DNA from: G963704535 sp963704535
GTDB lineage: Bacteria; Chloroflexota; Chloroflexia; Chloroflexales; Roseiflexaceae
NCBI GenBank assembly: GCA_963704535.1
Contig: OY969916.1
Coordinates: forward strand, 11,098,001 to 11,162,000
Direction of reading: 5' to 3'
Length of the DNA: 64,000 bases
Shown here: positions 9,422 to 18,093 of the stretch, piece after piece
Numbering within the stretch: the stretch's first letter is position 1
How the letters are laid out: every line of letters begins with the position of its first letter
Made by a program: the position numbers and the translations under genes
The notes under the pieces: model-generated
Told to the model about the DNA's origin: nothing
What the model saw: only the letters and a program-made list of their open reading frames with translations
The model's database searches: none

Positions 9422-9473
9422 AGATTAGAGATTGGAGATTACGCGAATCTCCAATCTCTAATCTCTAATCTCC
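9404..9473. repeat. Heptamer tandem repeats forming a perfect 28-bp inverted repeat
   Basis: Copies of GAGATTG/GAGATTA are followed by their exact complement: arms 9413-9440 and 9446-9473 pair over 28 bp with a 5-base loop. It separates the sirtuin and prfB. It could terminate transcription or protect RNA ends, but it lacks a U-tract on the prfB side. The left part encodes the last residues of the sirtuin. Confidence 0.85.
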
Positions 9474-9492
9474 CCTGTACAAGGAGCAAACA

Positions 9493-10606
9493 GTGGAACC
9501 AACCAACCAAGATCTGGAGGCCCTGCGGGCGCGCTTCGACAGCGTCCGGGGGCGGCTTTGACCTCGTCGAGAAGCAGGCCCAGATCGCCACGCTCGAAGA
9601 GCGCACCGCCGACCCGGATTTATGGAGCAATCCCCAGGAAGCCCAAAGCATCATGCAGCGCCTGACCCGCCTCAAGGAGGAGGTCGAGCGCTGGAGTTCG
9701 CTCGACGGCCAATTGACCACGCTGGCCGAGCTGAACGAAATGGCCGCCGCCGAGGAAGACGACTCGCTACGCGACGAGATCACTGCCGAGTTCGCCAAGA
9801 CCCAGCGCGTCCTGGACAAGCTGGAGGTCGACGTGATGTTGGGCGGCCCTTACGACGACCGCGACGCATTCCTGTCGATCAAGGCCGGCACCGGCGGCAC
9901 CGACGCCCAAGACTGGGCCGCGATGATGCTGCGGATGTATAGCCGCTGGGCCGAGCGCCGTGACTTTAAGGTGACACTGATCGACGAGAGCGAGGGCGAC
10001 GAGGCCGGCATCAAGAGCGCGACGCTGGAGCTGCGTGGCCCCTACGCCTACGGCTTCGCCAAGGCCGAGGCGGGCGTCCACCGGCTGATCCGGCTCTCGC
10101 CCTTCAACTCCAGCAACACCCGCCAGACCTCGTTCGCCCTGGTCGAGGTGCTGCCCGAAGTCGATGACGCGCCCGAGGTCGTGATCCGTCCCGATGATCT
10201 GCGTATCGATGTCTACCGCGCCGGCGGCCATGGCGGCCAGGGCGTCAATACCACCAACTCGGCCGTGCGCCTGACCTACAAGCCCGGCACGCCCGAGCAG
10301 ATCGTAGTCATCTGCCAGAACGAGCGATCGCAGCTCCAGAACAAGGAGACCGCGATGCGGGTGCTGCGCGGTCGGCTGATCGAGCGCGAATTGCAGCGCC
10401 AGCGCGACGAGCGCGCCCGGCTCAAGGGCGAGTACCGCCAGGCCGACTTCGGCAACCAGATGCGGACCTACTATCTGCACCCCTACACGCTGGTCAAGGA
10501 CCACCGCACCGAGCAGGAGACCAGCAACGTACAGGCGGTGCTCGACGGCGAACTCGACCCGTTTATGGAAGCCTACCTGCGCTGGAATGTGGGCCGCGAA
10601 GCCTGA
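9493..10606 (+). CDS. prfB: Peptide chain release factor 2 with programmed +1 frameshift
   Basis: Release factor 2 recognises UAA and UGA. The product is 370 residues: a GTG start at 9493 (AAGGAG 6 bases upstream), 22 codons, a ribosomal shift at CTT-TGA, and then the main frame from 9560. The stop-codon recognition motif SPF lies in RLSPFNSSNTRQ, and the hydrolysis motif GGQ in GGHGGQGVNTTNSA. Joined coordinates are 9493-9558 plus 9560-10606. The start of the main frame alone would lack the N-terminal helix, so the internal TGA is regulatory and not a defect. It is preceded by a repeat hairpin and followed by another before the HIT gene. Confidence 0.95.
9548..9561 (+). promoter_or_regulatory. 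prfB autoregulatory +1 frameshift site
   Basis: An internal Shine-Dalgarno-like GGGGG (9548-9552) stands three bases ahead of the slippery CTT (9556-9558) and the in-frame TGA stop (9559-9561), followed by C. The spacing equals that of the well known bacterial prfB site. Low RF2 makes the ribosome pause at the poor UGAC stop and slip forward one base, giving full-length RF2. Confidence 0.93.
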
Positions 10607-10612
10607 CCTGGT

Positions 10613-10659
10613 AGAGATTGGAGATTGGAGATTGTGAGAATCTCCAGTCTCCAATCTCT
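10613..10659. repeat. Heptamer inverted repeat between prfB and HIT gene
   Basis: Arms of about 21 bp (10613-10633 and 10639-10659), built from GAGATTG-type heptamers, pair with one mismatch over a 5-base loop. The motif is the same as in the hairpin before prfB, so prfB is bracketed by two related hairpins. Confidence 0.8.
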
Positions 10660-10682
10660 CATTCTTGATAACGGAGCAACCA

Positions 10683-11168
10683 ATGGAGATCAAGTTCACC
10701 CCCTGGCGCATGGCCTACATCAAGGGCGCCGACGCGCCGGCGAACGATGAGTGTGTGCTGTGCGCCAAGGGCCGCGAGCCCGCCGATGTCGCGAACCTGG
10801 TGCTTCACCGCGGCGCGACCTGCTACGTGCTCATGAACCTGTACCCCTACAACACCGGGCACCTGATGATCACGCCCTACACCCACACCGCCGACCTGCC
10901 GGGGCTCGACCCCGCGACCGCCGCCGAGCTGCTCGGCCTCACGCAGCGGAGCGTGGCGCTACTGGGCCAGGCGCTCGGGCCGCACGGCTTCAACATCGGC
11001 ATGAACCTCGGTCGCACCGCCGGCGCCGGTATCGACGAGCACCTGCATATGCACATCGTCCCGCGCTGGAACGGCGATGCCAACTTCATGCCGATCGTCG
11101 GCGGCACCAAGCTGATCCCCGAGGCGCTCGATCAGACCTATGCGAAGCTGCGGCCGCTGTTCGAGTAG
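10683..11168 (+). CDS. HIT-family nucleotide hydrolase/transferase
   Basis: A 161-residue histidine-triad protein. The catalytic motif HLHMHIVPRW is at about 120-130, with GMNLGRTAGAGI just before it. An N-terminal CVLC pair (about 22-25) suggests a bound zinc, as in Ap4A phosphorylase-like HIT proteins. The likely substrates are dinucleoside polyphosphates or nucleoside phosphoramidates; which one cannot be told. ATG at 10683 with GGAG 6 bases upstream. It follows prfB in the same direction. Confidence 0.87.
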   Translation: MEIKFTPWRMAYIKGADAPANDECVLCAKGREPADVANLVLHRGATCYVLMNLYPYNTGHLMITPYTHTADLPGLDPATAAELLGLTQRSVALLGQALGPHGFNIGMNLGRTAGAGIDEHLHMHIVPRWNGDANFMPIVGGTKLIPEALDQTYAKLRPLFE

Positions 11169-11205
11169 GTTAATTAAATCGCGTCTGCGGGGAACAAGAT
11201 CGCAC

Positions 11206-11234
11206 TTGACCCAGTGTACATTTGTACATATAAT
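11206..11234 (+). promoter_or_regulatory. Promoter of the brnTA pair with an overlapping operator
   Basis: TTGACC (11206-11211) and TATAAT (11229-11234) are separated by 17 bases. The spacer carries two TGTACA palindromes (11215-11220 and 11223-11228) separated by TT, which together form a larger near-palindrome. This is the expected place for the antitoxin to repress its own operon. Sites are seen; binding by BrnA is inferred. Confidence 0.75.
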
Positions 11235-11269
11235 TACTGTTGTGATAGACGGATGGCTGAGAGAACACA

Positions 11270-11536
11270 ATGGAGTACGCCTGGGACCCAGGTAAAGCGG
11301 CCCTCAATCTCCAGAAACATAGTATCAGTTTTGCTGATGCCGTTGCGGTATTCAGCGACGAGTTTGCCCTGATGATAGCGGACGATTTTATGGATGAGGA
11401 ACGGTTTATCATCATCGGAACGGACGCGTTCGGCCGGCTTCTAGTGGTCGTCTATAGCTGGCCCGATGACCAAACTATACGGATCATCTCTGCCCGTAAA
11501 GCCACACGCCATGAGCGTACGCAGTACGAGGGATAA
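11270..11536 (+). CDS. brnT: BrnT family toxin
   Basis: An 88-residue type II toxin of the RelE-like BrnT family, a ribosome-independent ribonuclease that stops translation. Typical features are the opening EYAWDPGKAALNLQKHSISFADA, in which the tryptophan-aspartate and NxxKH elements are conserved, and the end IRIISARKATRHERTQYEG. It lies 3 bases ahead of the BrnA gene, and this toxin-first order is the normal one for the family. Promoter and likely operator lie directly upstream. Confidence 0.88.
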   Translation: MEYAWDPGKAALNLQKHSISFADAVAVFSDEFALMIADDFMDEERFIIIGTDAFGRLLVVVYSWPDDQTIRIISARKATRHERTQYEG

Positions 11537-11539
11537 GAC

Positions 11540-11791
11540 ATGATGAAAGACGAATACGATTTCAGTCAGGGCAAGCGTGGCGCAATCGAGCCGAATCCGG
11601 CTGGAAAAACTCGCATTACGATCCGCCTGGACGATGACATTATTACTTGGTTTCGGCAGCAAGCCGAACAGGCGGGCGGCGGGAACTACCAGACGGCAAT
11701 CAATCAAGCACTTCATGAGCACATCGAACGCCAGTCGTTAGAGGAATTATTGCGTCGTGTCGTACGTGAAGAACTGCGGAATGTCGTCTAA
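11540..11791 (+). CDS. brnA: BrnA family antitoxin
   Basis: An 83-residue ribbon-helix-helix protein that should bind BrnT and repress the operon. The DNA-binding segment is KTRITIRLDDDIITWFRQQAEQ, followed by NYQTAINQALHEHI. A C-terminal helix (LEELLRRVVREEL) extends beyond the core. Starts MMKDEYDF just after the toxin stop. An inverted repeat that may end the transcript follows at 11821. Confidence 0.88.
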   Translation: MMKDEYDFSQGKRGAIEPNPAGKTRITIRLDDDIITWFRQQAEQAGGGNYQTAINQALHEHIERQSLEELLRRVVREELRNVV

Positions 11792-11819
11792 AATATATCG
11801 CTTTCCTACGCTTAAAGCG

Positions 11820-11866
11820 AAGAAGCCAGGCTTCTCAGTATTGTGTGAGAAACCCGGCTTCTTCAT
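11820..11866 (+). terminator. Inverted repeat after brnTA
   Basis: Arms GAAGAAGCCAGGCTTCTCA and TGAGAAACCCGGCTTCTTC pair over 19 bp with two mismatches around a short loop. It lies between the convergent brnA and the von Willebrand protein gene, so it may end both transcripts. There is no clear U-run. Confidence 0.6.
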
Positions 11867-11883
11867 TGATATACGGTGATGGG

Positions 11884-13155
11884 CTACGGGCTCGCCACCA
11901 CCGGTGTGATCGCCGCACGCAGCACGCCGCCCTCCTCACGCACCTCCACGATCGTGGTCTTGCCGTCGCCCACCTCGATCTCGCCGATCGTCAGCGGCGT
12001 CGTCGCATCGATCTGAATCGCGTAGCGCCCTGGCGCTAGGCTGGTCGCGCTGCCCAGATCGCCGCTGTAGACCTGCTCATTTTCGGTGTTCACCACCCGG
12101 TAGGTTATCGTCACCGCCTGCTGCAAGGTCGCCACGAGCTGGGTCGCGTCGGCGGCGTCGAAGTAGCGCCCACCCCCGGCCCGCGCGATCTCGCTCAGGC
12201 GCGCGCGCGCATCGTCGGGGCCGATGTTGAAGCCGATCACATTGATCCTAATACGCGGGTTGTCGGCGTGGATCTGCGCGGCGGTCTTGACCGGGTCGCC
12301 GTCACAGCTCTCTTCGCCGTCGCTCAACAGGATGATCAGCACGTCGCCCTCGGCGCCCTTCAGATCGTCAGGTACCTGCTGAAGTGAAAGGTCGATCGGC
12401 GTGCGGGCCTCCGGCTGCGCCTCGGTGCTGCGAATTAGCTCGACCATCGCCGCGCGGTCGAGCGGCGCCAGCGGGGAGCGCAGTTCCACGTCGGTGCAGT
12501 CGTCGGTGCGCCGGTGGCCGTAGGAGCGCAGCGCGACATTAGTCTGCTCCGGCAGTTGCTCCACCAGCGTGACCAGCGCATCGCGGGCGATGTCGATTTT
12601 GCGCTGCTCGTCGATCCGGGCCATCATGCTGCCGGAGGCATCCAGAATAATCTCGACATTGCGGGTCGACTGGAGCACCGATTGGCCCTCGGCCATCCGC
12701 ACCAGTAGCGTGCCCGGCTGGGGGGCCGCCGTCGGAGCCGGCGCGGCGGTGGGGGCCGCGGTCGGCTTCGGCTTGGGCGTCGGCGTCGGCAGCATAGCAT
12801 TGATCGGCAGCGCCGCCTGGAGCGCCAGGCTGGCCTGCGACGGCTCGTTCGGCGCCTGGCGCAGCGCGATGATCATCAGATCGGCGGCGACCAGCAGCAT
12901 CACCAGGATCGCGCCAATCCGCAGGTAGGGGATCTTGCGCGGCCGTGGCGGCAGCGCGCCCTGCGGCATCTTGGAGCGCCCAACCTCCATCTTCAGCCGG
13001 GCGTCGTCGATCAGCGCCTCGACCTTGGGGGACGGGCCGGCCGTCAGTTGCAACAACGTCAGTGTTTTAACGGCCTCCTCCCACCGGCCCGCGCGCAAGT
13101 GCTCAAGACCCTGGGTGTAAAGCTGGTCCGCCTCGGGGGTCCGCTCGCCGCTCAT
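11884..13155 (-). CDS. TPR/von Willebrand factor A membrane protein
   Basis: A 423-residue protein. A short TPR-like N-terminus (about 5-60) is followed by one transmembrane helix at about 75-97 and a Pro/Ala/Thr linker. The VWA domain spans about 160-340, with the metal-binding MIDAS motif DASGSMM and later SDGEES. A C-terminal beta-sandwich extension (about 345-423) follows. It is probably exposed outside the cell and binds a protein or surface ligand. It lies downstream of the Tad ATPase genes on the same strand, separated by a large hairpin, so a role in the same surface structure is possible but not shown. AAGGAG precedes the ATG. Confidence 0.82.
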   Translation of the reverse strand: MSGERTPEADQLYTQGLEHLRAGRWEEAVKTLTLLQLTAGPSPKVEALIDDARLKMEVGRSKMPQGALPPRPRKIPYLRIGAILVMLLVAADLMIIALRQAPNEPSQASLALQAALPINAMLPTPTPKPKPTAAPTAAPAPTAAPQPGTLLVRMAEGQSVLQSTRNVEIILDASGSMMARIDEQRKIDIARDALVTLVEQLPEQTNVALRSYGHRRTDDCTDVELRSPLAPLDRAAMVELIRSTEAQPEARTPIDLSLQQVPDDLKGAEGDVLIILLSDGEESCDGDPVKTAAQIHADNPRIRINVIGFNIGPDDARARLSEIARAGGGRYFDAADATQLVATLQQAVTITYRVVNTENEQVYSGDLGSATSLAPGRYAIQIDATTPLTIGEIEVGDGKTTIVEVREEGGVLRAAITPVVASP

Positions 13156-13228
13156 TTATTGCTCCTTCGCTTACTTCTTGGACTTACGCGGTGGCGCCCG
13201 CAACGCCGCTCTTGCCTGCGGCAGCAAG

Positions 13229-13300
13229 GTACTTCAGCTCTTTTTCTCGACGATTTTCGCCCAGACGGGCGAAAATCGTCGAGAAAAGGAAGAAAAGTAC
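13229..13300. repeat. Perfect 21-bp inverted repeat with outer GTACTT/AAGTAC arms
   Basis: Arms 13242-13262 and 13267-13287 are exact complements around AGAC. Outside them GTACTT (13229-13234) mirrors AAGTAC (13295-13300). T-runs on both edges would serve as U-tracts in either direction. It lies between the CpaF-like gene and the VWA gene and could be a strong terminator or a small palindromic repeat. Confidence 0.8.
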
Positions 13301-13351
13301 CGCTCTGCCGAAGGCCAAAACCAGGCTTGGTAGGTGCCCACGTAACTCCTG

Positions 13352-14756
13352 TTATTTCCAGATATTTGGTGATTCGTGCCCGAAGATCCCCGGCGGCAGC
13401 GAGATATTATGCTGCTGCAAGCGGTCCATAAAGTGCGGGCGTAGCCCAGTCGGCACCGCTCGCCCCATGATGCGTCCATCGCGCACACCCTGGTGCTGGA
13501 ACAAGAACAGGTCCGACATGGTGATCACCTCACCTTCCATTCCCAGCACCTCCGACACTTTCGAGATCTTGCGCGTGCCATCCTGCATGCGCTCAAGCTG
13601 GACAATCAGGTCGATCGCCGAGGCAACCTGCTCACGAATCGCGCGCATCGGCAGGTCCATCCCGGCCATCAGCACCATCGTCTCCAGCCGGTGCAGCGCA
13701 TCGCGCGGGCTATTGGCGTGCAGCGTGGTCATCGAGCCGTCGTGGCCGGTATTCATCGCCTGGAGCATATCCAGCGTTTCGCCGGAGCGGCACTCGCCCA
13801 CCACGATCCGGTCGGGCCGCATACGCAGCGAGTTGATCACCAGGTCGCGGATGCTGACCTCGCCACGTCCCTCGATATTGGCCGGGCGCGAACTCCAGCG
13901 TGATCACGTGGCGCTGCTGAAGCTGGAGCTCGGCCGCGTTCTCGATCGTCAGAATGCGCTCATCCTCGGCGATAAAGGACGAGAGCATGTTGAGCATGGT
14001 GGTCTTGCCGGTGCCGGTCCCGCCCGAAACGATAATGTTCAGCCGGCCCTGCACGCACGCGCGCAGAAACTCGACCAGCTCCGCCGTGGCGCTGCCGTGG
14101 GCGATCAGGTCGTTGGCCGAGAGCGGCTTCTTGAAGAACTTGCGGATGGTCATCGTCGGGCCGTTGAGGCACAGCGGCGGCACAATCGCGTTGACGCGGC
14201 TGCCGTCGGGGAGCCGGGCATCCACCATCGGCGACGACTCGTCGCAGCGGCGGCCCAGCGGCGAGATGATCCGGTCGATGATCTTGCGTACATGATCATC
14301 GTCGGCGAAGCGCACGTCGGTCTCGTGGAGCCGGCCGCCGCGCTCGATCCAGACCTGGTCCGGCCCATTGACCATGATCTCGCTGATCGTATCGTCGGCC
14401 AGCAGCGCGTCGAGCGGGCCAAAGCCCAGCAACTCGGCCTGGGCGACCCGCGTCAGCCGGTTGCGCTCACGCTCCGAGGCCACCCGCCCGGTCACGTCGA
14501 TCTGATCCGCGACCAGCTCGGCGATCCGGCGCGCGAAGTATTCTGGGTCCTTACGCGACGCCAGATCATCATCGGAGAGCAACCGCGCCTGAACTTGCTC
14601 GATCAGCTCACGGTCGTCGCCGGTGGCGGTGGTCAGCGTCGGCGTGGGCGGTGGCGCCGCCGGTGACTGCGGCGCCTGCGGCCCAGCCGAGAACCGCAGG
14701 TCCTCCGGTGTTTCGGGATTCGCCGCTCCGGGGCGCGAGAATCGAAGGCGAGGCAT
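13352..14756 (-). pseudogene. CpaF/TadA-type secretion ATPase, frameshifted
   Basis: A Tad pilus assembly ATPase of the VirB11/GspE superfamily. Upstream part (14756 down to about 13890): Pro-rich N-terminus, DDTISEIMVNG, DARLPDGSRVNA, Walker A GGTGTGKTT, and the glutamate in TIENAAEL. The normal continuation (SLRMRPDRIVVGECRSGE, HANSPRDALHRLE, and a typical C-terminus) lies one frame away and ends at 13352. One extra G near 13885-13890 explains the break: removing it restores the sequence F-RPANIEGRGEVS. So this is either a real inactivation or one sequencing error. It follows the CpaE-like gene on the same strand. No TadB/TadC genes are seen. Confidence 0.82.
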
Positions 14757-14783
14757 ACGCGGCTTCCTCCATATGTACGAAAG

Positions 14784-14877
14784 CTCTGGGGAAAAAGGGG
14801 GTTTGAGGGGGCAGCCCCCTCAGTCTCCCCCCACCCACATTGTAGAGTCGAACGGCGCCTTCCGAAACCTTGTCTTA
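14784..14877. repeat. R2 palindromic element, copy 2
   Basis: Runs from CTCTGGGGAAAAAGGGGG through the GAGGGGGCAGCCCCCTC hairpin to CCTTGTCTTA, nearly identical to the copy at 25339. The stop codon of the CpaE-like gene (14875-14877) is the last triplet of the element. It separates the two Tad genes. Confidence 0.75.
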
Positions 14878-16153
14878 GGTTTCATTGCGCGAGAAGCGCA
14901 GCAGACCGCGCAGATCCTTGGAGGCACGCCCAAGCTGATCCTTGCGCTCGCCGCCGCCACGCTGATTCTCCGGCATCAGCGAGATGGTATTAACCTTGTC
15001 GCCGGCGACGTACGCCGCCAGCTTGAGCAGACTCTGCGCGACCCAGCTCTGCGGGTGGGAGACGACCACGGGGATGCCGCGGTTGATGCTGTGGGTCACA
15101 AACTTGCCCTCGCTGGGGATGGTGGCGCCGACCGGGTGGCGCAAGTGCTGCTGGACATCTTCCAGCGAGATCCCGTCGACGCTCGGAAAGCGATTGAGCA
15201 CCAGCGTCACCCGCCCCTTGGTCAGGTCGTGCTGGCGCATGTGATCGAGAAAATTCTTCGCGTTCTTGATCGCCGGCACCTCGGGCGTCGTCACCACCAA
15301 TACCTCATCGGCATGCCGCAGCAGAGTCTCGGTCACTTCATCCAGGAACGACCAGGTATCGATTACGACATAGGCATGGCGCTCAAGGATATGGCTCAGG
15401 ATGATGCCGATCTGATCGGCTGTGATCTCGCCGGCCGCATCCATCGTGTTCGGTGCCAGCAGAATCTGGACGCCCGAGCTATGTGGCTGGAGAATCCGCC
15501 CCAGCAGCGCGTCGTCGATATCATCGATGTTGCCGAGCAGATCCACCAGGGTATACTTGGACCACAGATTCATCTGGACGCCGACATCGCCGAACTGCAA
15601 GCCAAAGTCGAGCAGCGCGACACTGCCGCTGCTGACCTGGCGCAGCGCCACGGCCAGGTTGGTCGAGACCGTGGTCGTGCCGACGCCGCCCTTGGGCGAA
15701 GTCACCACCACCAGCTTGCCGCGCCCCTGCGGGCCGGAGTTGCCGCCGGTCGCGATCATGGCCCGCTCGCGACGGTCGGTCTCGGTGCTCAGGACCGAGC
15801 GGATGCTCTGGCGCAGATCGCCGTACGACACCTGCCGCGACAGAACATCGCGCGCCCCGACCGCCACCAACCGGCGCATCACCGCCATATCCGGCTGTGG
15901 GACAAGTGCGATACACAGGCTTGACGGCACATTGGTGAAAATCTGCCGGATGGTGGACTCGGCCTGCTCGACGTCGCGATCGACGATGACCAGATCGGGT
16001 CGAAGCTGCTGGACCATCTCCACGCCCACCGTTACCACACCAATCCGCTCGATCCGCGCGACGTCGGACTCGCCGGAGAGTTCGACCGATCCACTCTTGA
16101 TTGATGCGGTCCGGGGTTGTGATGACAACAATGCTGATTGGTTTGGTTGCCAC
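14875..16153 (-). pseudogene. CpaE-like receiver/ParA-type ATPase of Tad system, frameshifted near its 5' end
   Basis: A Tad pilus localisation protein with an N-terminal receiver-like domain and a C-terminal MinD/ParA ATPase (deviant Walker A SPKGGVGTTT). The best start is a GTG at 16153 (AGGA upstream) giving MATKPISIVVITTPDRINQEW. That frame then fails, while the rest (VELSGESDVARIERIGV onward, to 14875) continues one frame away. Removing one G around 16085-16088 joins them into a product of about 425 residues. The open frame from 16131 has no ribosome site and an atypical start. It is the first gene of the minus-strand Tad pair, and both genes carry the same kind of one-base gain. Confidence 0.78.
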
Positions 16154-16651
16154 CTGCGTTGTTCCTTTCTAGGCCGATGTCGTTGCCCCTGTTTTCCAGG
16201 GTGGTGGTACTAAAGTACCAAAAGTCGTTATTTTCACTAGTTAACCGCCTGTATTTCTTTTAGGATACGTTAAATCGCGTTAAAGCTTCTTAAAATAATC
16301 CCTCTCTGAGAATGAATTTCGATCAGCTTACCATCCGACTACTTCGTGTACTATGATACGATATAGCATATAACTATATTCTATAGTGGAAGTAAAACCG
16401 TGTAGATTGCACAAATGCCCACTATAACTTTAATGGCGCTGTAATCTTAGACCATTTACAATTTCGTGTGCCGTGTTTCTGCTATCGATCAGGTAATAAT
16501 CATAAATATCAATATTTTGACATATTCATTGGCTTTACTACAGTGTGTGGCAAAATAGCGCCATGGGCACGTATCCGTGCTCAGAGGGCGGCGGTGTAAC
16601 ATATAGACATGCTTATGAGGATGTGACATCACTCGCGATGGAGTCAGCGCT
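16154..16651. other. AT-rich divergent intergenic region
   Basis: About 500 bases between the divergent CpaE-like gene and the helical unknown protein. It is much richer in A/T than its surroundings, with runs such as TATAGCATATAACTATATTCTATAG. A TTGACA stands at 16517-16522, but no matching -10 box lies at 17 bases. It should hold promoters for both sides. I see no coding frame or RNA gene. Confidence 0.5.
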
Positions 16652-17335
16652 ATGAACACCTTTGACCGCGCGAACGAAGCCTTGCAGCACGACCTCGCTG
16701 CGTACTCACAGGCGCTCCGTACGATCGTCGCGGCGCTCCCGCAGGCGCGCGAGCTGTGTGAGAGCGTCGTCAAAGAGACGCGGCTGGCGCAAGCGCTGCT
16801 GGCGTTTGTCAACGATGCGCGGGCTACCGAGTTCTCGCAGATCGCTTTTCAGCTCAGCAATCTGTGGCCCTACCGGGAGCGGTCGTTCGCCAACACCATC
16901 GGCTTCGACGAGGAGATCGCCGAAGGACGCCGGCAGCGTGAAGAGGCGCTGCGCGGCGTGCGGCTGCTGGCTCGCTACAGTAGCGAGACCCTAGCGGTGG
17001 AAGTCAGCACATGTTTTACTAATATCGCACGGTACCTTGAGGAAGAGGTGCAGTTGCTGGAGGAGTGTCACGCGCGGATTCAGCCCCACGCTACCAGTAT
17101 GGGGATCACGCGGAATCGGCTGAACTTGCTGATCGCCGCGATCGACGCGCGGCTGCCCAGCAGCCCGGAGAAGAAGGCTACGCTGCGCGCCTACTCGGAG
17201 GCCGCCACGCTGCTGCGCGATTGGGAGAATGGCGTGCCGCTCGATGAGCGCGGGGTCGAGGTGTTGGAGAGTTGCCTGGGGATCCTCGAACGGGCGGACC
17301 AGGGGCTGTTCACAAGCCTGCCGCCGGCGCTCTAG
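16652..17335 (+). CDS. Helical protein of unknown function
   Basis: A 227-residue protein that I do not recognise. It is almost entirely alpha-helical and charged, without signal peptide, membrane helix, or cysteine motif. The first 60 residues look like a helix pair (NEALQHDLAAYSQALRTIVAALPQ). A segment LSNLWPYRERSFANTIGFDEEI near 70-90 is the least generic stretch. It overlaps a convergent receiver gene by 4 bases at its end, and it has its own AT-rich upstream region. The start is ATG at 16652; AGTCAGCG-type sequence gives no clear ribosome site. Confidence 0.7.
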   Translation: MNTFDRANEALQHDLAAYSQALRTIVAALPQARELCESVVKETRLAQALLAFVNDARATEFSQIAFQLSNLWPYRERSFANTIGFDEEIAEGRRQREEALRGVRLLARYSSETLAVEVSTCFTNIARYLEEEVQLLEECHARIQPHATSMGITRNRLNLLIAAIDARLPSSPEKKATLRAYSEAATLLRDWENGVPLDERGVEVLESCLGILERADQGLFTSLPPAL

Positions 17336-17700
17336 AGCAACATATCATTCACCAGACCCAGGAATTTTTCGATATCAAACGGCTTCTGGATGATCACCGC
17401 CCCTTCGGCTTCCAGAGCGGCGAACCACGGCTTGCGATTCAAGGCCGTCATAATAAAGATCGGAATGCCGTTATCCTGAAGCTGTTCCTTGATCTGCTGA
17501 AAGGTTTCAACGCCGTCCATCTGCGGCATCATAATATCACAGATCACCAGGTCAGGCTGGAGGGTCATGAGCTTCTCAATGCCTTCCTGCCCGTCGCTTG
17601 CGAGGATGACCTGGTAGCCGGCTTCGCGCAGCGCGATTTCAAGCACCGTCTGCATGGCGAGATCGTCATCGACGATCAGGATCGTTCGTTTTGGCTCCAT
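17332..17700 (-). CDS. Single-domain response regulator (CheY-like)
   Basis: A 122-residue stand-alone receiver. Acidic pocket VDDD at 11-14, phospho-acceptor aspartate in DLVICDIMMPQMDG, Thr in IMTA and lysine in QKPFD. No output domain, so it probably works by protein contact or as a phosphorelay intermediate. No kinase is adjacent. Its 3' end overlaps the convergent helical protein gene by 4 bases. Confidence 0.9.
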   Translation of the reverse strand: MEPKRTILIVDDDLAMQTVLEIALREAGYQVILASDGQEGIEKLMTLQPDLVICDIMMPQMDGVETFQQIKEQLQDNGIPIFIMTALNRKPWFAALEAEGAVIIQKPFDIEKFLGLVNDMLL

Positions 17701-17820
17701 GGGCTCTTACTCCCCTGTGTCACCGGCAAAGCCTCTGGTTCGCGTGGGCGCTATTATACCAGAAGATGCGCGAACGATCGCCACCGGTACCAGCATGCCC
17801 CAACCCCCGACTCACGCATC

Positions 17821-17916
17821 CCTTTGAAAAGGGGGAGTTTGAGGGGCCGCCCCTCAAGAATCTCCTTTCCACCAGGGATCGTGGGTGAGACAATACCCTG
17901 TTCAAACATTTTCTCA
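17821..17916. repeat. R1 palindromic element
   Basis: Full-length copy: TTTGAAAAGGGGGAGTTTGA, GAGGGGCCGCCCCTC core, TCCTTTCCACCAGGGATCGT, GAGACAATACCCTG and TTCAAACATTTTCTC. The outer TTTGAAAAGGG and CCCTGTTCAAA ends are inverted, as in a MITE. Lies between divergent receiver and LysM genes. Confidence 0.75.
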
Positions 17917-18093
17917 GGCCATGGAGTGGACCAAGTGTGAGGAGATATTTATCTACGAGCGTACCTCGTAGGAGTGCGCGCGCGTTTTTATCAGTGAAAG
18001 GTCCATCGGCGATCAGGATCGGGAACTTGCGGCATATCTTTTCGTCATACCAAGAGAGCACCTGATCGCCCCTTGATTGGAGAAGGAGTCCCC

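Noticed and set aside
9404..9473. Tandem heptamers as a CRISPR array
   Set aside because: Units are 7 bp without spacers, and they pair with an inverted copy; no cas genes are present.
9559..9561. Internal TGA in prfB as evidence for a pseudogene
   Set aside because: The GGGGG-N3-CTT-TGA-C context is the normal programmed frameshift site of RF2.
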